From assembly GCF_030272615.1 (NCBI RefSeq), contig NC_081408.1, positions 406,167,889 through 406,231,888 of the forward strand: a stretch of 64,000 bases of DNA, written 5' to 3'. Source of the DNA: Cryptomeria japonica (taxonomy: Eukaryota; Streptophyta; Pinopsida; Cupressales; Cupressaceae). The translations under genes were made by a program, and so were the position numbers. The notes under the pieces were generated by a model. It made no database searches. It saw nothing but the letters and a program-made list of their open reading frames with translations, and had not been told where the DNA came from. Numbering within the stretch: position 1 is the first letter of the stretch; each line of letters opens with the position of its first letter. Positions 1-12,900 of this stretch are shown piece by piece.

Positions 1-515
1 CTGGGAAACTGGCTCTATCACTTAATAAAGATTTATTAAGGCAGGCTATTGAAATAGGCGCGAAGTATCTTGCATCTACTTCTAATATTTCATTCTTTTT
101 TACTGATATCAATAGTAGGCGTGCTGAAACTGAGCAGGAACTAGAGAAGATATGCAATACATATGTGCCACTTCAAGACTCTGTTTTTGCTTTTAGCAAA
201 TCTGTGGATGATTTGCACAACAGGTTAGACACCTATGATCTTGAGAAAGCAAAAAGACTCTGGTCATTAAAGGAACTGAAGAGTCAACTCACATCACAAG
301 TGGACATCCTACAGAGAGCCTACATGCATGCAAAAGCTATTTTAGATACCCTAGAAACTTGTTCACTGGATTCCATGGATTCCAAGGAGGAATTTCATAA
401 TCAGATCATGTCAACACTCAAGCTCACTGAAAATTTGCTGGAAACATGGGAGCATGTTTTATCTCAGTTGAAGAGAAATTTTAGTGCAATTTTTCTGAGG
501 ATTGCTAATGCATGA
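1..515 (+). pseudogene. C-terminal tail of Sirevirus-type extra (env-like) ORF, partial
   Basis: The frame is open from the window edge (frame starting at base 3) to the stop at 513-515, giving about 170 residues. The product is hydrophilic and rich in heptad-like Leu/Lys/Glu patterns, as in a coiled coil. It lies just upstream of repeated polypurine tracts and an LTR, which is where Sirevirus-type Copia elements carry an extra, envelope-like ORF after pol. I see no catalytic motif, no signal peptide and no transmembrane segment in this piece. The rest of the element lies left of the window, so I cannot tell whether the whole ORF was intact. The assignment rests on position and composition, not on a recognised domain. 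Confidence 0.5.
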
Positions 516-561
516 ATCTTGATTTAGTTTTTCAAATTGTTGTATATGTTGAACACTTTGA

Positions 562-567
<6 letters not shown>

Positions 568-631
<64 letters not shown>
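568..631. repeat. Compound microsatellite (CT)n(TA)n
   Basis: A pure CT run of about 33 bases passes directly into a TA run of about 31 bases. It lies in the non-coding 3' region of the left-edge element, between the last ORF and the polypurine tracts. Confidence 0.95.
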
Positions 632-633
<2 letters not shown>

Positions 634-656
634 CTTTTTAAATTTGGCATTGTTGT

Positions 657-811
657 CAAAGGGGGAGTAGAAATATGTATGTGTGTTTTTGAAAATTTTG
701 TATGTTGTATGTAGTAAGGGGGAGTATGTTTATAAATTTTTTTTATAAGCACCACTTAGTAGTATTACTATAAAATTTTCTAAGTGTTGCCATCAATGCC
801 AAAGGGGGAGA
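657..811 (+). promoter_or_regulatory. Three polypurine tracts upstream of the LTR
   Basis: AAAGGGGGAG-type tracts occur at 658-667, 716-725 and 801-811, and the last one abuts the LTR start. Several repeated tracts of this type before the 3' LTR are a known trait of Sirevirus-type Copia elements. The tract next to the LTR would prime plus-strand DNA synthesis. Confidence 0.75.
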
Positions 812-812
812 T

Positions 813-1907
813 TGTTGGCTTGATGATGATTGTAATGAATTCATCATATGTTGTCATTGATGAAACACATACACACATATATGTTCATACTATCTACCGG
901 TATGACTTCAAGTTGTTAATACTACAACCGATATACTATAGGTTTATTTCTAACCGATATTTGGTGAAAACACGTATATGCATGGAGATAACCACTTGGT
1001 TATACTTGTCTCAGCATCAACATGAAGATCCAGCAGAGACTATCTCAGAAGCATCAAGTACAAGCGGTGTAACTCTAACCGGTATTAAGTGTTCCAACCG
1101 GTATTCGTAGATTGTGTGATGAGTTATCACCACCGACAGTTTGGTGGTATTTTTGTGATAAGTTATGATCACTTGACCAAATACACTGCACCTAGGAAAT
1201 TGTGTTATGATTTTTTGAGGCCGACATGAAATCTAAATGTCTTTATATTGACATCACAATGAATTATTTTACATAAACGAAAGTGATATGTTATGTGCAA
1301 AGGCAAAAGTGTTAAGTTGCAGAATATTTTGAGAAGCAGTGTTGAATACGCTTAACAGGCTCTGATCAAGCAAGTATTGTGCTACACAGATAGATCAAAC
1401 AAATCTTGTTGTCTTCTAACAATTACAGCAGAATTAAAATCCCCTAATAGGGTAAGCTCTAACAAGCTTCATTGTTCAAATCCTCTAACAGGGTGATCCA
1501 TTAGTTTGGATTTAGAAATCCTCTATCAAGGTTACTCCTAACAAGGTACTACCTTTTATAGGGTATATCTTTTAATCAAGCTTTGGGATCTCTAACAAGA
1601 TTCGCTCCTAGCAGAGCACTTTGTAGACCTTAACCGGTCAGTTATCTATTATTGCAGATAGTTAGCTTGTGAGTTCCATCTCACCGTGGTTTTTACCTAT
1701 TTGGGTTTTCCACGTACAAAAACTTGTGTTATGGTGTATGTTTTACTTATTGTGGATGATGTTATATCATTTTGGATTGCATGCATTGTGTTTAAAAGTT
1801 TTGTTAAGTTCATCTACCGGTTAGTGTTTGAAGTAGTTTTATTTTTGGTGTCACTGATTCACCCCCCCCCCCCCCCCCCCCCCTCTCAGTGCTTTTCAAG
1901 TCCATCA
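813..1907 (+). mobile_element. 3' LTR of Sirevirus-like Copia element
   Basis: The LTR starts TGTTGGCTTG directly after the polypurine tract and ends near CCATCA after a run of about 22 Cs. It has the same layout as the LTRs at 4178, 8368, 13681 and 50790: a 'GTTGTCATTGATG' block near the 5' end, several AACCGGTAT motifs, a conserved hairpin at 1684-1713, then TTCACCCCCC near the 3' end. The 5' partner lies outside the window, so the target duplication cannot be checked and the 3' end is accurate only to a few bases. A 10-base inverted repeat (GCTTTTCAAG / CTTGAAAAGC) spans the 3' border. Confidence 0.75.
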
Positions 1908-2089
1908 AGAGGAAGGCAACCCATTCCCTCTTGAAAAGCTAGTACTACCTCAAGCAAGAAGATACTGATACAAATTCTCGTTCTGGTTCAAGATGCCTTC
2001 ACTAATCCAGAATACTTCAAGCTCTAGCATCCTAAAGCGACATGAAGATCATCACAAACAAATGAAGATCATCACCAACAAAGGATGAT

Positions 2090-3205
2090 GCAGTTAGAGT
2101 CGTAACTTTAGACACATGGAATAGTTTTAGTTATGCATTTTTAATTTTGTTTTGACAAGTTACATGTAAAAAAAAATAACTTTGTAATTGCAAGTTAACT
2201 CATCACTTGCACTTTTGTAATTACATGTAAAGCAACTACAAGTTGAGTTTAATTAGGACTGTAGTTGGAATAAGTCATAGTTAGTTATTGAATAAGTCTT
2301 GGTGGTTGAGAGAATTTCTCAATTTAGTTAGGATCCTCCCACCTTTTTCTCAAGGCTCCTCTCCTATAAATACTTGAGGGGGTCTATTGTAATTTTTATC
2401 TTTTGGCAATGCAACAAAATTCTGCCAGTTTGTATGTGCACTCTAAGACTTTGAGCTTAGATGTAAATTAGATTGCTTTTAATAAAAGAGGCAAGTTGTG
2501 TTGAGAATTTATGCCAATTCAAGTTGTTATGTGATGACATTTTCTGGAGTTGATTGTGATTTTTGTTCTATTGTGAAAGAGGGATTTAAATTCAATCTTG
2601 CAGACTTTGAGCTGCTAATTGTATTTAGAGTTAAATGTTTGGTTTTCAAATTTGGTCTTGCAGACTTTGAGCTGCTTATCATATCTAAAACTAGTGTGGA
2701 AAACTAAAGTGGGAAGATAGCTTGTAGACTTTGTGCTGCTTCTATTTTTAAGACTTGTGCATGTAAGGTGAAGTGCATCATGTAGTTAGACTTTGAGTTG
2801 CTACATATAGTGCTTAGTTAGCAAAAAATCATCTAAAAAAGGTTGATAGGGGAATATATAGTTGAAGACTTTGAGATTTCTTTTTGTTTTCCCATCCCAG
2901 GGAAGTGACAGAGGTCTTTGTGCCTTCATGGAAACTTTTCTTCCCTTTATGTTCCAAAAATCCTACAAAAAGGTCTCATTTTTGTATTTGCTGTTATTTA
3001 TTTCCAATTGCTATTACTTTTCTGTGAAGAGAAAAGAGTATAGTTTTTCTTGAAAGAAGAAGAAAGATTGTTGCCCATTCATATTAGATTAGTTTAGTTT
3101 GTAGATAGGGGGAGCGTTCCCTTAATTAGGAGAGTTTTACTCACACACTGTGGTTGAAGCCATAATTTTGTATATTTCCCCAAATGTACAAAATTTTCAA
3201 CCAAC
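2090..3205 (+). repeat. LTR-like promoter region with spaced AGACTTTGAGCTGCT repeats
   Basis: A clear TATA box (CCTATAAATAC, near 2363) is followed by a tract in which the motif AGACTTTGAGCTGCT recurs at about 2602, 2662, 2725, 2788 and, weaker, 2864. Spacing of the first four is 60-64 bases. A GGGGGAG tract lies near 3109. The layout looks like the promoter, R and U5 part of an LTR, but I found no second copy or target duplication, so the element type is unassigned. Confidence 0.35.
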
Positions 3206-3206
3206 A

Positions 3207-4030
3207 CTAAATATTAATGCTAAGGATGTAATGAATGTGTGTGTTCATATGCTCTTTGTTATTATTTACTTAGTGGTTTATCTCTTTCTTTCTTTACATT
3301 ATTTAAAATGATTTAAGGTTCTCCTTTATATAGAACCTCAAATGCTTGAGTCAAGCTCAAATAGTGTGCATACTAACAAGATATATTTGCTTAAGACCCT
3401 AAAAAGTTAGCACAAAAGGTGGGAAAATTTACTTTACATTTAAAGGTTGAGGCCGCACATGCACAATGTCATTTTTGTTATTGCAGTCTTTATTTAGGAA
3501 GAGAAACATTATAGGATAGGGTCAAAACATATTTTATGGCTTAGTAAATGAGGTATAAGGTGATGAAAGGTGGGTTCGGGTTAGCATATGCACAAATAAT
3601 GCTAAATTTGGTATTAAAATACATATCTAGGAGAGATTCCAAAGCAAGTCCTAAATGAGTAGGGGAAAAGGGTGAGGATGTGTTGTTCTCCTCTATATTT
3701 GGGTGACAGTCTAGAGTTGTGTCATGCTTTGGGTCAACAAATTAGTTTCAAGTGAAACAATTTTGTTCAAATAGTACTTGACGCTTATATGGCACAAAGA
3801 GTTTTAAGAAAAACCCTTTTTCTTGAAATAGTTAAATTGATACAATATAATTTTAAAATTCAAACTAGATTTAATTGGCATGCAAGGTTTTGAACAAATA
3901 TTTTTTCACAAAAGAGTTTTAATCAAAACTCTTTCATCTAAAACTATCTATGTGGCAACTTGATCCTTCTTTTGAGTCAAATTCAACAAAAAAACAACTC
4001 CAACTCCAAATTTCTCCAACTAGAGATATA
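3207..4030 (+). repeat. Copy A of 820-bp direct repeat
   Basis: This copy matches 7127-7948 in the same orientation with only scattered differences and a few short indels. The match starts at CTAAATATTAATGC and ends near TTTCTCCAAC. It holds no coding capacity. The two copies are 3.9 kb apart and could be LTRs of a degraded element, copies of a dispersed repeat, or a local duplication. I found no convincing primer site after copy A or purine tract before copy B. Confidence 0.85.
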
Positions 4031-4172
4031 TTGAGCTCATCCAACTCACTGAGAGCGATACTTATACTTGCATGATTATAAATGATTATGAAGAGCGGTA
4101 CCCCAACAAGGAATGACAATGACTGGACAAATTCACACATTCCATATGACACAGAATTAAGCCATGCCATTT

Positions 4173-5382
4173 CAAATTGTTGGCATTTTTTATGATTATG
4201 TTGTGATTGTCATTGATGGACACACACTTGCTATGAGATCACTTTTTGTATGTATGAGTTATGCTCAACTGGTATTTGTTTCAAACCGGTATTATGTTAT
4301 AGTCTTTAGACTATCGATGTCTTGCAGAAAGTGTTTACTGATCTCAAGCGGCATGAGGACCTCAAGTGGTTCGAGGGTCTCAAGCAGAACGAAGCAAAGG
4401 AACTAGAAGCGACAGTTATCATTTTCCCAGTCTTCATTTCTGTCAACCGGTAATCTGCTAAACCGGTATTACTCTGAGTTACCAACCGGTAATCGGTAAA
4501 GTTGTATAAACTGGTAATACTTTGTGATGAGTTACCAACTGGTATATCTTTGTGATGAGTTACCATCCACCGACACTTTGACTGTGATTTTGTGCCATGT
4601 TACCAAATGTGTCTAGATACAATGAACCTAGGAACTTGTAATGTAATCCTATTGGACCGACATGAAATCAGATTCATTTTAAGGACATCATGTCTAGGGT
4701 TTCAATATGTGTGTGTAGCTGTTAGGGTTTGAAGTGGTTGATGAGTTCTTGTATGTGCGATCTTAACAAAGAGATCAAGTCTGTGTACTGTAATAGAGTG
4801 TGGATTTACTGAAGACTGAAGTAATGCTGAAATGCATTAGCAATAAGCTATCATGGATCTAACCAAGCAGATTGTGCTATTTGCTAGATCATTCACTTGT
4901 TGATTACTCACATCTTTAACAAGTTAGAAACCCTTAACCGGGTAGGCCCAGAAAAGCCTTTGTAAATCCTCTAACAAGGTGATTCACATATGTGGATCTA
5001 AAATCCTCTCACAAGGTAGTCTTTAATTAGACTTATCCCCTAACAGAGATTGAGATTCCTAACAGGATCTGTTTTGGTAAAGAACATTGTATGACCTCAA
5101 CCGGTCTGACCTTAATCGGTTTGGTTACTATTCTGTAGATAGTTACTTGTGAGTTTCATCTCACCGTGGTTTTTCCCATTTGGGTTTCCACATCAAAATC
5201 TCTTGTGTTATGGTGATTGTGCTTTTGTGGGTGAATGCCTTCCTTGCTTTTTGGTTTGCATTTGTGTTAACCGGTTTGTTAGTTAAACTGTTATACTGGT
5301 TTACTGCTAGACTGATAAAGTGTTTGAGTATAGTAATTTTTGGTATACTAATTCACCCCCCCTCTTAGTATTCATCACAAAT
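4173..5382 (+). mobile_element. Solo LTR (Sirevirus-like) with target duplication CAAAT
   Basis: An LTR of about 1200 bp (4178-5377) begins TGTTGGC and ends TTCATCA. It is flanked on both sides by CAAAT (4173-4177 and 5378-5382). It has the family layout: AACCGGTAT motifs near 4264, 4444, 4462 and 4484, the hairpin GTGG-TTTTT-CCC-ATTT-GGG-TTT-CCAC at 5166-5191, and TTCACCCCCC near the 3' end. No internal region is present, so it most likely arose by recombination between the two LTRs of a full element. Confidence 0.88.
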
Positions 5383-5714
5383 AATTTTGCAGAGGAAATA
5401 GGTGTTACCTACTTAGTACTGTTCAAAGAATTGAGGAAAATGCAGCTTAGCCAAAATTGGCAATGCATTGAACTTAACTGATTTCAATACTTATCAGTGA
5501 AAATGAATTTTCAGGTTCATGATGAAGCGTAATGGCTAGGCTTGCATTCTTGTTTTTCTGCCCTTGTACAATATGTGTGCAGAGCACATAAAGACCAGGT
5601 TTAAACCAATAAGAACCCATCAATGGGGGCGATGGAATTGTTTTTATCAATCGACAATAATAATCCCCTTCAAAGCAATAGCAACATCCAGAAGAAGAAA
5701 ATAAAATTTTTGTT

Positions 5715-5955
5715 CGATTTTGCTGCTTTATATTTGCTCTATAAACCTATTTTCTCTGGAAGTTTAGCCTGCTCCACTTTGTTTCTCTATATTTTCTTTG
5801 TAAACCCATTTTCTGTGGAGGTTTAACCTGCTTCATTCTGCTGCTCTATATTTGTTCTACAAATCCATTTTCTATGGAAGTTTAACATGCTCCATTATGT
5901 TGCTCTATATTTGCTTTGTAAACCCTATTTTTTGTCGAAGTTTAGCCTGCTCAGA
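5715..5955 (+). repeat. Four tandem copies of a ~62-bp unit
   Basis: The unit contains TATATTTG, then a variable spacer, AAACC-ATTTTCT-TGGAAGTTTA and CCTGCTCCA, repeated four times with substitutions. An open frame at 5623-5826 runs through it, but the reading is simply the translated repeat and is not supported as a gene. Confidence 0.7.
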
Positions 5956-7126
5956 TTTCTATTAGGTATGAAACTTGTTTATCATTGAAGCATAAGTGTT
6001 TTTGAATATATTTCTCATCATTATGTTTGATGCTTGTGGTTTCTAAGTTAAATTTTGTTTTTGTGCTTGTTTAGTATGTAGTTTACAAGTAATTTTACTG
6101 CCCGCTACACCCATTTCGCTTCTATTTTCATTTTTATTGTCTTGAGTTGAAATGAATGCCTGTAAATTTTTTAATTTATGCTTGAAGATTTAGTATAGAG
6201 AATAGAATCACCATAAATTTACCTAAATGCCAAGCTCCTACTCCATTTCACTTGCACTTGGTAGTTACTAGGTTTTCAAGCATATATCCCCTCCTCATGC
6301 AAGCATCAAACTTCCATATTGTCATCTTATATGTCACTCCATGTTTATCATGATTTTTCTCTTTATTGATTATGATTTGTTTATGTTCATGGTCTAGGCC
6401 TCTGCCCAACTTCCACAACTAAATGACACGAGCTTTAACAATTGTCACAGTCTTAAACCTTTTGTTCTGGCTCATAGTTTCAATCAAATTACCTTAATCA
6501 AAACATGTTGCATTGTATTATATTTTTATTTTACATCATTATGTTATAATTATGAAATTTCCAATTCATAATGTTCTTAGCTTCTTTTCATGGATTTTGT
6601 TTGTGTAGATTTTTAATGCCCAAGAAGAGAAAAAAATGAATCATAGAATTTGATCTGAAACGTTAGACATTAAAAACCTACACAGTTAAAATCCAGAAGA
6701 AAAAGCTAAGATCATTATGATTTGTTTATATCTCCAAGATAAAACTAAGTATTAGAATTTAAAATGTGATTACAATTGATGTAAAATTGACTACAATAGA
6801 TGTCTAGATCATAATCACATGGGTGGCTTTGATCTAAAAATGTGTAGCATTATTTAATTATTATGCAATCTTGATCTACTATTTAGAAAGCTAAAAGAAG
6901 AATATTCAACTCATGTTTGCAAGTGTAGACTCTAAACTTGTCCTAACAATCTTCATAAAAAAACTTGAATATGATATCTAGAAAATATGGTCTGGTAAGC
7001 ATTGTTATTAAAGTTTGTTATTGAGTGGGGGGATTTGTGTCTTGTCTTAATTACAATCATGCCTTGTATCAATTTAATGATACGAGATCGAAGACATGCC
7101 AAACAGTCATGCAAAGATGTTTGGTG
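5956..7126. other. No recognisable feature
   Basis: This AT-rich stretch between the tandem repeat and copy B has only short random-looking open frames and no domain, LTR border or RNA gene that I can support. Confidence 0.5.
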
Positions 7127-7948
7127 CTAAATATTAATGCTAAGGATGTAATGAATGTGTGTGTTTATATGCTCTTTGTTATTGTTTACTTAGTGATTTA
7201 TCTCTTTCATTCTTTACGTTATTTAAAATGATTTAAGACTCTCCTTTATATAGAACCTCAAATGATTGAGTCAAGCTCAAATAGTGTGCATGCATGCTAA
7301 CAAGATATATTTGATTAAGACCCTAAAAAGTTAGCACAAAAGGTGGGAAAATGTACTTTAAGGTTGAGGTCACACATGCACAATGTCATTTTTGTTATTG
7401 CAGTCTTTATTTAGGAAGAGAAACGTTATAGGATAGGGTCAAAACATATTTTATGGCTTAAAAAATGAGGTATGAGGTGATGAAAGGTGGTTTTGGGTTA
7501 GCATATGCACAAATAATGCTAAATTTGGTATTAAAATACATATCTAGGAGAGATTCCAAAGCAAGTCCTAAATGAGTAGGGGAAAAGGCTGAGGATGTGT
7601 TGTTCTCCTCTATATTTGGGTGAAATTCTAGAGTTGTATCATGCTTTGGGTCAACAAAATAGTTTCAAGTGAAACAATTTTGTTCAAATAGTACTTGATG
7701 CTTATATGGCACAAAGAGTTTTAAGAAAAATCCTTTTTTCTTGAAATAGTTAAATTGATATAATATAATTTTAAAATTCAAACTAGATTTAATTTGCAAG
7801 CAAGGTTTTGAACAAATATTTTTTCACAAAAGAGTTTCAATCAAAACTCTTTCATCTAAAACTATCTATGTGGCAACTTGATCCTTCTTTTGAGTCAAAT
7901 TCAACAAAAAAATTAATTCAACTCCAAATTTCTCCAACGAGTGATATT
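7127..7948 (+). repeat. Copy B of 820-bp direct repeat
   Basis: This is the partner of 3207-4030. It carries small indels relative to copy A, including a short insertion (ATGCATGC) and a short deletion before AAGGTTGAGG. Sequence on either side differs from that around copy A. Confidence 0.85.
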
Positions 7949-8367
7949 TTTATGAAATTTTGAAAATACCCTTTTGTAGAGCTCAAAGTCTACATTCTAA
8001 AGAAATTATATTATTTTCATTGGTTTTATTATGATCATTTTTAATTTATTGTAAGTGGATTATTTTAATCAAACATGAGGCTAATTATAAGTTTTAAAAC
8101 ATTAAAAAAAATTAAAAAATATATGGTGCACTAGAGGAGAGAATCCTCTTTGAGAAGGTATTTTTATTTTCTAATTATTAAAAGTTTAGATAAAAATTGA
8201 TGTCCCATCAAAACCATGTCTTTTAAAGTAAATTTGACTTAAAAAATTATTAAAAATATATTCATCAAATTTTCACTTTTTTCTCCATTCACATGATTTT
8301 CAAGTTATGTAAGTGAGGGAAAAAATAAAGATATTTTTAAAAATTTTCTATATTTTTTAGATGTCAC

Positions 8368-9989
8368 TGTTAGCAATATGTGCAATATGTTGTCACTAAT
8401 GTCAACTTACCATTTATTTCAACCTATCATATTTGTATAGAGATGAATTGGTTTAGTTGAAGAGGTTGAGAAATGGTTTGGGACCAACATGATTCGAGAG
8501 AGATGGTTTGACACTAATGATGAAATGGAATCAGTGTACTTGATGACAATAAGACAATCTGGAAGACCATACATATGTATTCATGACATAAGATTATAGT
8601 AAGACAGCCTGGAAGTACGATATGTACATGATTAAGTTACTAATGCATTGTTCATACTTTGAATAAGGAATGCAATCACGTAGATTGATTTATACATAAG
8701 GAATTGGATGAATGACAATTGGTATTATATTCATACTTTGCATTGTTGATAAAATTTGTCTAATACATAGACAGTGCATTTCGTAAAGATAGATGCTGTC
8801 TATATTCCTCTACATTACAAGACTTGGTCTTGCAGATCAGGAGTTAATATTGTCAATCACAAAGGAGCTTATTTACAAGCCTTCATGTCATAACATCTTC
8901 TATAGTAAAAGTTAGAATTAACTATTCTCTAAATTGCACAACAACACGTTAAGTGTCTCAAAAGTTTAGCAGTATGCTCTACATTCCTCTAAAGTGATAT
9001 ATATGGTTGTGTGGACTTGGGGATTTGATCATAGAAGTGTAAGATGTCATCCATACAAGTTTCTGACAATTTGGTATACCAAAATGCTATATCTCAACTA
9101 TTGAAGTGTTATAGCTAGTCTAGGATACTTTGTTTTCATCAACTTAGTGTGTTTCTCTACTTGTGGAATCACATAATGATTAGATACTCTAGAAGAAGGT
9201 TGCAAGGATACTGTGCATAGTCTCAATCACTCATATCTTAATCCACATGGTGTTATTGGCCTCTCCCCCATGACACAAAGGTGCACGGTTGACAATTTTG
9301 GTGAAGTTGTTTGACCGACAATCTCATTTCCTTCACTTGTGGTTTGATCCTAACCAATTATTTTTGCTTTGGAGGATGTGTTATAGTGTTTTTGGGCCCA
9401 ATTATTCCTTGACATGATCAACAACTCATTTTATTTCATGATGCTTGTGTTTGAGGCTAATTGGTGGAGTGTTATATGCTTTTGATTACAAACTATATTG
9501 GAGCCAACCTAGTTGAAGTTTTGAGATGATGCAGAGGGTATACATAGAAGACCGAATCATTTTATGAGTGTGTCAATTCAGTCAAATGGAGCAAGTGTGT
9601 GAAAAGGGACTACAACATCCACATATGATAGATGCATCTTTTTTAGTAGTTCAAGTTCATGTTTTTCATTCATGTAATCTTCGTGTACCTTTCTTTAAGC
9701 AAGTCCTTATATCTTATTGAGAAATTCCATCAAGGAGAAGTGTGTCTTAGGCAATGAGCCTTAAAACAATATTTTAATACTTTTCATATAGTGTGAGTTA
9801 ACTCTCACTGTGTTTTTTCCCTTATTGGGTTTTCCACGTAAAAATCTTGGTTTCCTTGTGTGGAATGTTGTGGTGCGTGCTTTTCTTTCATTTCTTTCTT
9901 TTGGTGAATCCAAATTGATGTTTAATATGGAAATTAAATTATTTAAGTTTAATTAGATATTGATTCACCCCCCATTGTTAGTATCCTCA
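8368..9989 (+). mobile_element. Solo or partial Sirevirus-like LTR
   Basis: The block starts TGTTAGCAATATG with a TTGTCACTAATG block close behind, like the other LTRs here. It ends after GATTCACCCCCC at about TATCCTCA. The conserved hairpin is at 9808-9838 (TGTG-TTTTTT-CCC-TTATT-GGG-TTTT-CCACG). The flanks GTCAC and TGTGT do not match, so it may be recombined, or my borders may be off. At about 1620 bp it is longer than its relatives and may contain an insertion. Confidence 0.65.
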
Positions 9990-12900
9990 TGTGTTCAAAA
10001 GCCCCTATAATGCCCCATCCGAAGGACCAAGGCAAAACTCGAGGGGCAACTTTTTTTTTCTAGCAACAACCATAATACCACATATATTATAGCAACATTT
10101 CGTGCTTGCACTACAACATGCACACTAGTGTCATATGGGAAACAATGACACAAAGGAAACAACAATAAGAACAACCCCACCAATGAAAAGCATAGTGGCA
10201 CCAATGGAAGACTAACAATTGTAGGTTAATTCAAACATTGTAAACCATACAGAGAGAGGACAACACCCAAAGAATGATCAAGTACAAACTGACAATCATG
10301 TTCTTGCATATATTGCATGAGATAATATGATGCAATTATCAACCTCAAATCCATACCTAGACACATTCATACCCTTATAACACAAACAAAAAATAGACAC
10401 CAACTAAGGATGCCTAAGAGCCTTTGTCACTTGACAAGAAAATTACATTATTGATTTTTTAAAGAAGAGAATAGGATGAGTTCACAATATCCTCCATTCC
10501 ACTCAAAACTACCAAAGATAGTGTCAAACAATCAAGACCAACCTACACGTAGGTTGCTCAATTGGGAGGCTTATGATCTTGAGCGACTAGGACATGAAAA
10601 TAATCGAAAGTCTATTTTTTTAGTATTTTCTACATCTTTAAAAATCATATTTTTGGAGGTCTTTGAAGTGTAATTTGGGGTCTATACTATCATTGATCGT
10701 TTAGAACCATTTTCATAGATAGGTTCAAAGGGGTTGACCCTAAGTCTCTTTGAGCTCTTTTCAACAATATAGAGAAATTCAATTTTCGTCCACCGAGCTT
10801 GGATTTATGAACGCATTAAGATAGGGTAACATAATACATTAGTTTCATAAATATTAATTTTTTCTAACAAGTTTTGATGGTTGGGGTTTAGTTTGTATAA
10901 TCAAGAATTGTGTAAATGGAAAGTTCAAGACCCGAGTGATAGGTCAAAACTAGGCAAAGAATAAGAAGAATTAATAACTAGATTCAGCTTGGTCTACGTG
11001 TCAATCCAAGGATTGCAAGCTTGTGAAAGGTGTCCTGGCTATCTACACAAGGGTTGCAGGTAGTGAGGTGAGTGGGGATGGAATGCAACTAGAAAATAAA
11101 CCCATTGCAAACTGAAATAATTCTGATGGTAGGAACTATCACTTCCTAATGATGGGAACAACAACTTATAATAATTACAAAATTTAAATGAACACAAAAA
11201 CAACATTTAATAAAGAACAAAAATAGACACACTACTAGATTAATAGAAATCACTAGATGTCCCAAGAAATGGAATCTGCCTTCTTAGTCTGTTGGGTGAT
11301 GAAATACAAGTGCCTTTCTACGTTTCTTTGATCATGAAAAACGTTCTTTTATTTATCAAAAGTAATATGGCTCAATATTATATTTTGTATACAAAAATCT
11401 GCCCCCAGTCTCCTTTTGAGCTGAGATATATAATTCAAGCCTATAACAACTTCTATCTTAGGTGGTATAAAATAAGATAGTTTGTTTTGGCCGACCCAAC
11501 AAAATAATGTCTTATGCACCCTTGGTCGTTGGCCACAAATTACAATCGATTCTGGTACAACAACATATGAAAATAAGAAACGAACAAATTGGCAGGTTTC
11601 TCCTCCATACGATAAAGCTTCCCTCCATGATTCGGCTGAATTGGTAAAGCAAAGAAAATATATTCATACATAGATACATAATAACTGAAGACTTGGTAGC
11701 TCAAACTGGTGCAATAAGGATGACCTGAATAGAGTCCATCGTCAACGTCTTGGAAGATAACATCATCTTTTGAAAAGATGACAGTGCTGGTAAAAAGTGG
11801 TAAACAAAAGTACTTGACTAGAAAGTGACGAGAAGATTTTCTGCATAGAAAGTGAGAGGAAAATCTGCATTCTTCTCCTTCCTTCAACATGCTACAAGAT
11901 ATATTTCCCAAGGCTTCAAATAACAATGCTTATAAGTAGAGACAATCAATTATTAATTTCATCTTTTTAATCCCAAAATGATATTGAATATCACTTATAT
12001 ATAATCATATGCAACGCAAAAATGAGAAAATGATATGGAAATGGAATATGAAGATGGATATGAAGCACGTGAAAAGGCATAAAATAGGACATAAAATAGA
12101 ACGTAGTTGGCCCTCATCATTCCCCCCTAACTTAACATATTGCATGTCCTCACGCAATCATTATGATCAAGAAGTCTTTGATTTGAACTAGGAACCTTTT
12201 CGATTTATGGCTTTGGTCTTCTCCTTCACCCTTGAATAAATGTTCTTTCAATTTTTCTATCAATTCCTCTTCATAGAAACCTTCATGTATTACTTTCAAT
12301 TATTTTGCACCATCTCTTCATAGTAAGCTTTATGTATTTTCTTTATTTTTCAATTTTATAGTTTTCTTTTCATTTCTTCAACATTCCTCCAACTTTTGAT
12401 TTATTTATTTATTTTTATTCTTTTTCTCCTATGTTCATTCTTCATAACATCATTTTTTCAAATGCTATATATGGGAGGTATCATGAAAAATTATCTCCAC
12501 TTCCAGCTATGTGAAATGGGTGAAATGATAGGCAACATGGAGGATGAAATGATAAGGAATATGAAGGGTGAAATAATAAGCAATATGAAATGATTATGTG
12601 AGGTGAAATAATGGATACTATGATGAGATGATAAAGGATAAAGTGAAATAATGGGTGAAAAGATATGTAATAAGGATAGTGTACCTCCCCCCAACTTAAT
12701 TGGTGATTGTCCTCAGGAAACAAGGAGAGGATAGGTAGGGATGTTGCAAGTATGATCAATATAATAAAAAACATTAATAAATTTAAGAGATAAAAAAAAT
12801 GAAAAATAAAATTGACCGTTTCACCAACTTGCATGTCCATTTATGCCAAGATGTGGTAGCGAAGAGAACTCAGGAACTATGAATCTCGAGCAAGGAAGGA

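Noticed and set aside
1862-1883. C22 run, and a similar C run at 50515-50532
   Set aside because: Homopolymers at the conserved CCCCCC site of these LTRs are easily expanded by slippage or sequencing error. Length is not reliable enough to interpret.
9990-10204. Short minus-strand frame with a hydrophobic stretch
   Set aside because: A 69-codon frame in AT-rich DNA is expected by chance, and the hydrophobicity comes from A/T-rich codons.
11540-11926. 128-codon minus-strand frame
   Set aside because: There is no recognisable domain, its composition is like the surrounding DNA, and there is no supporting context.
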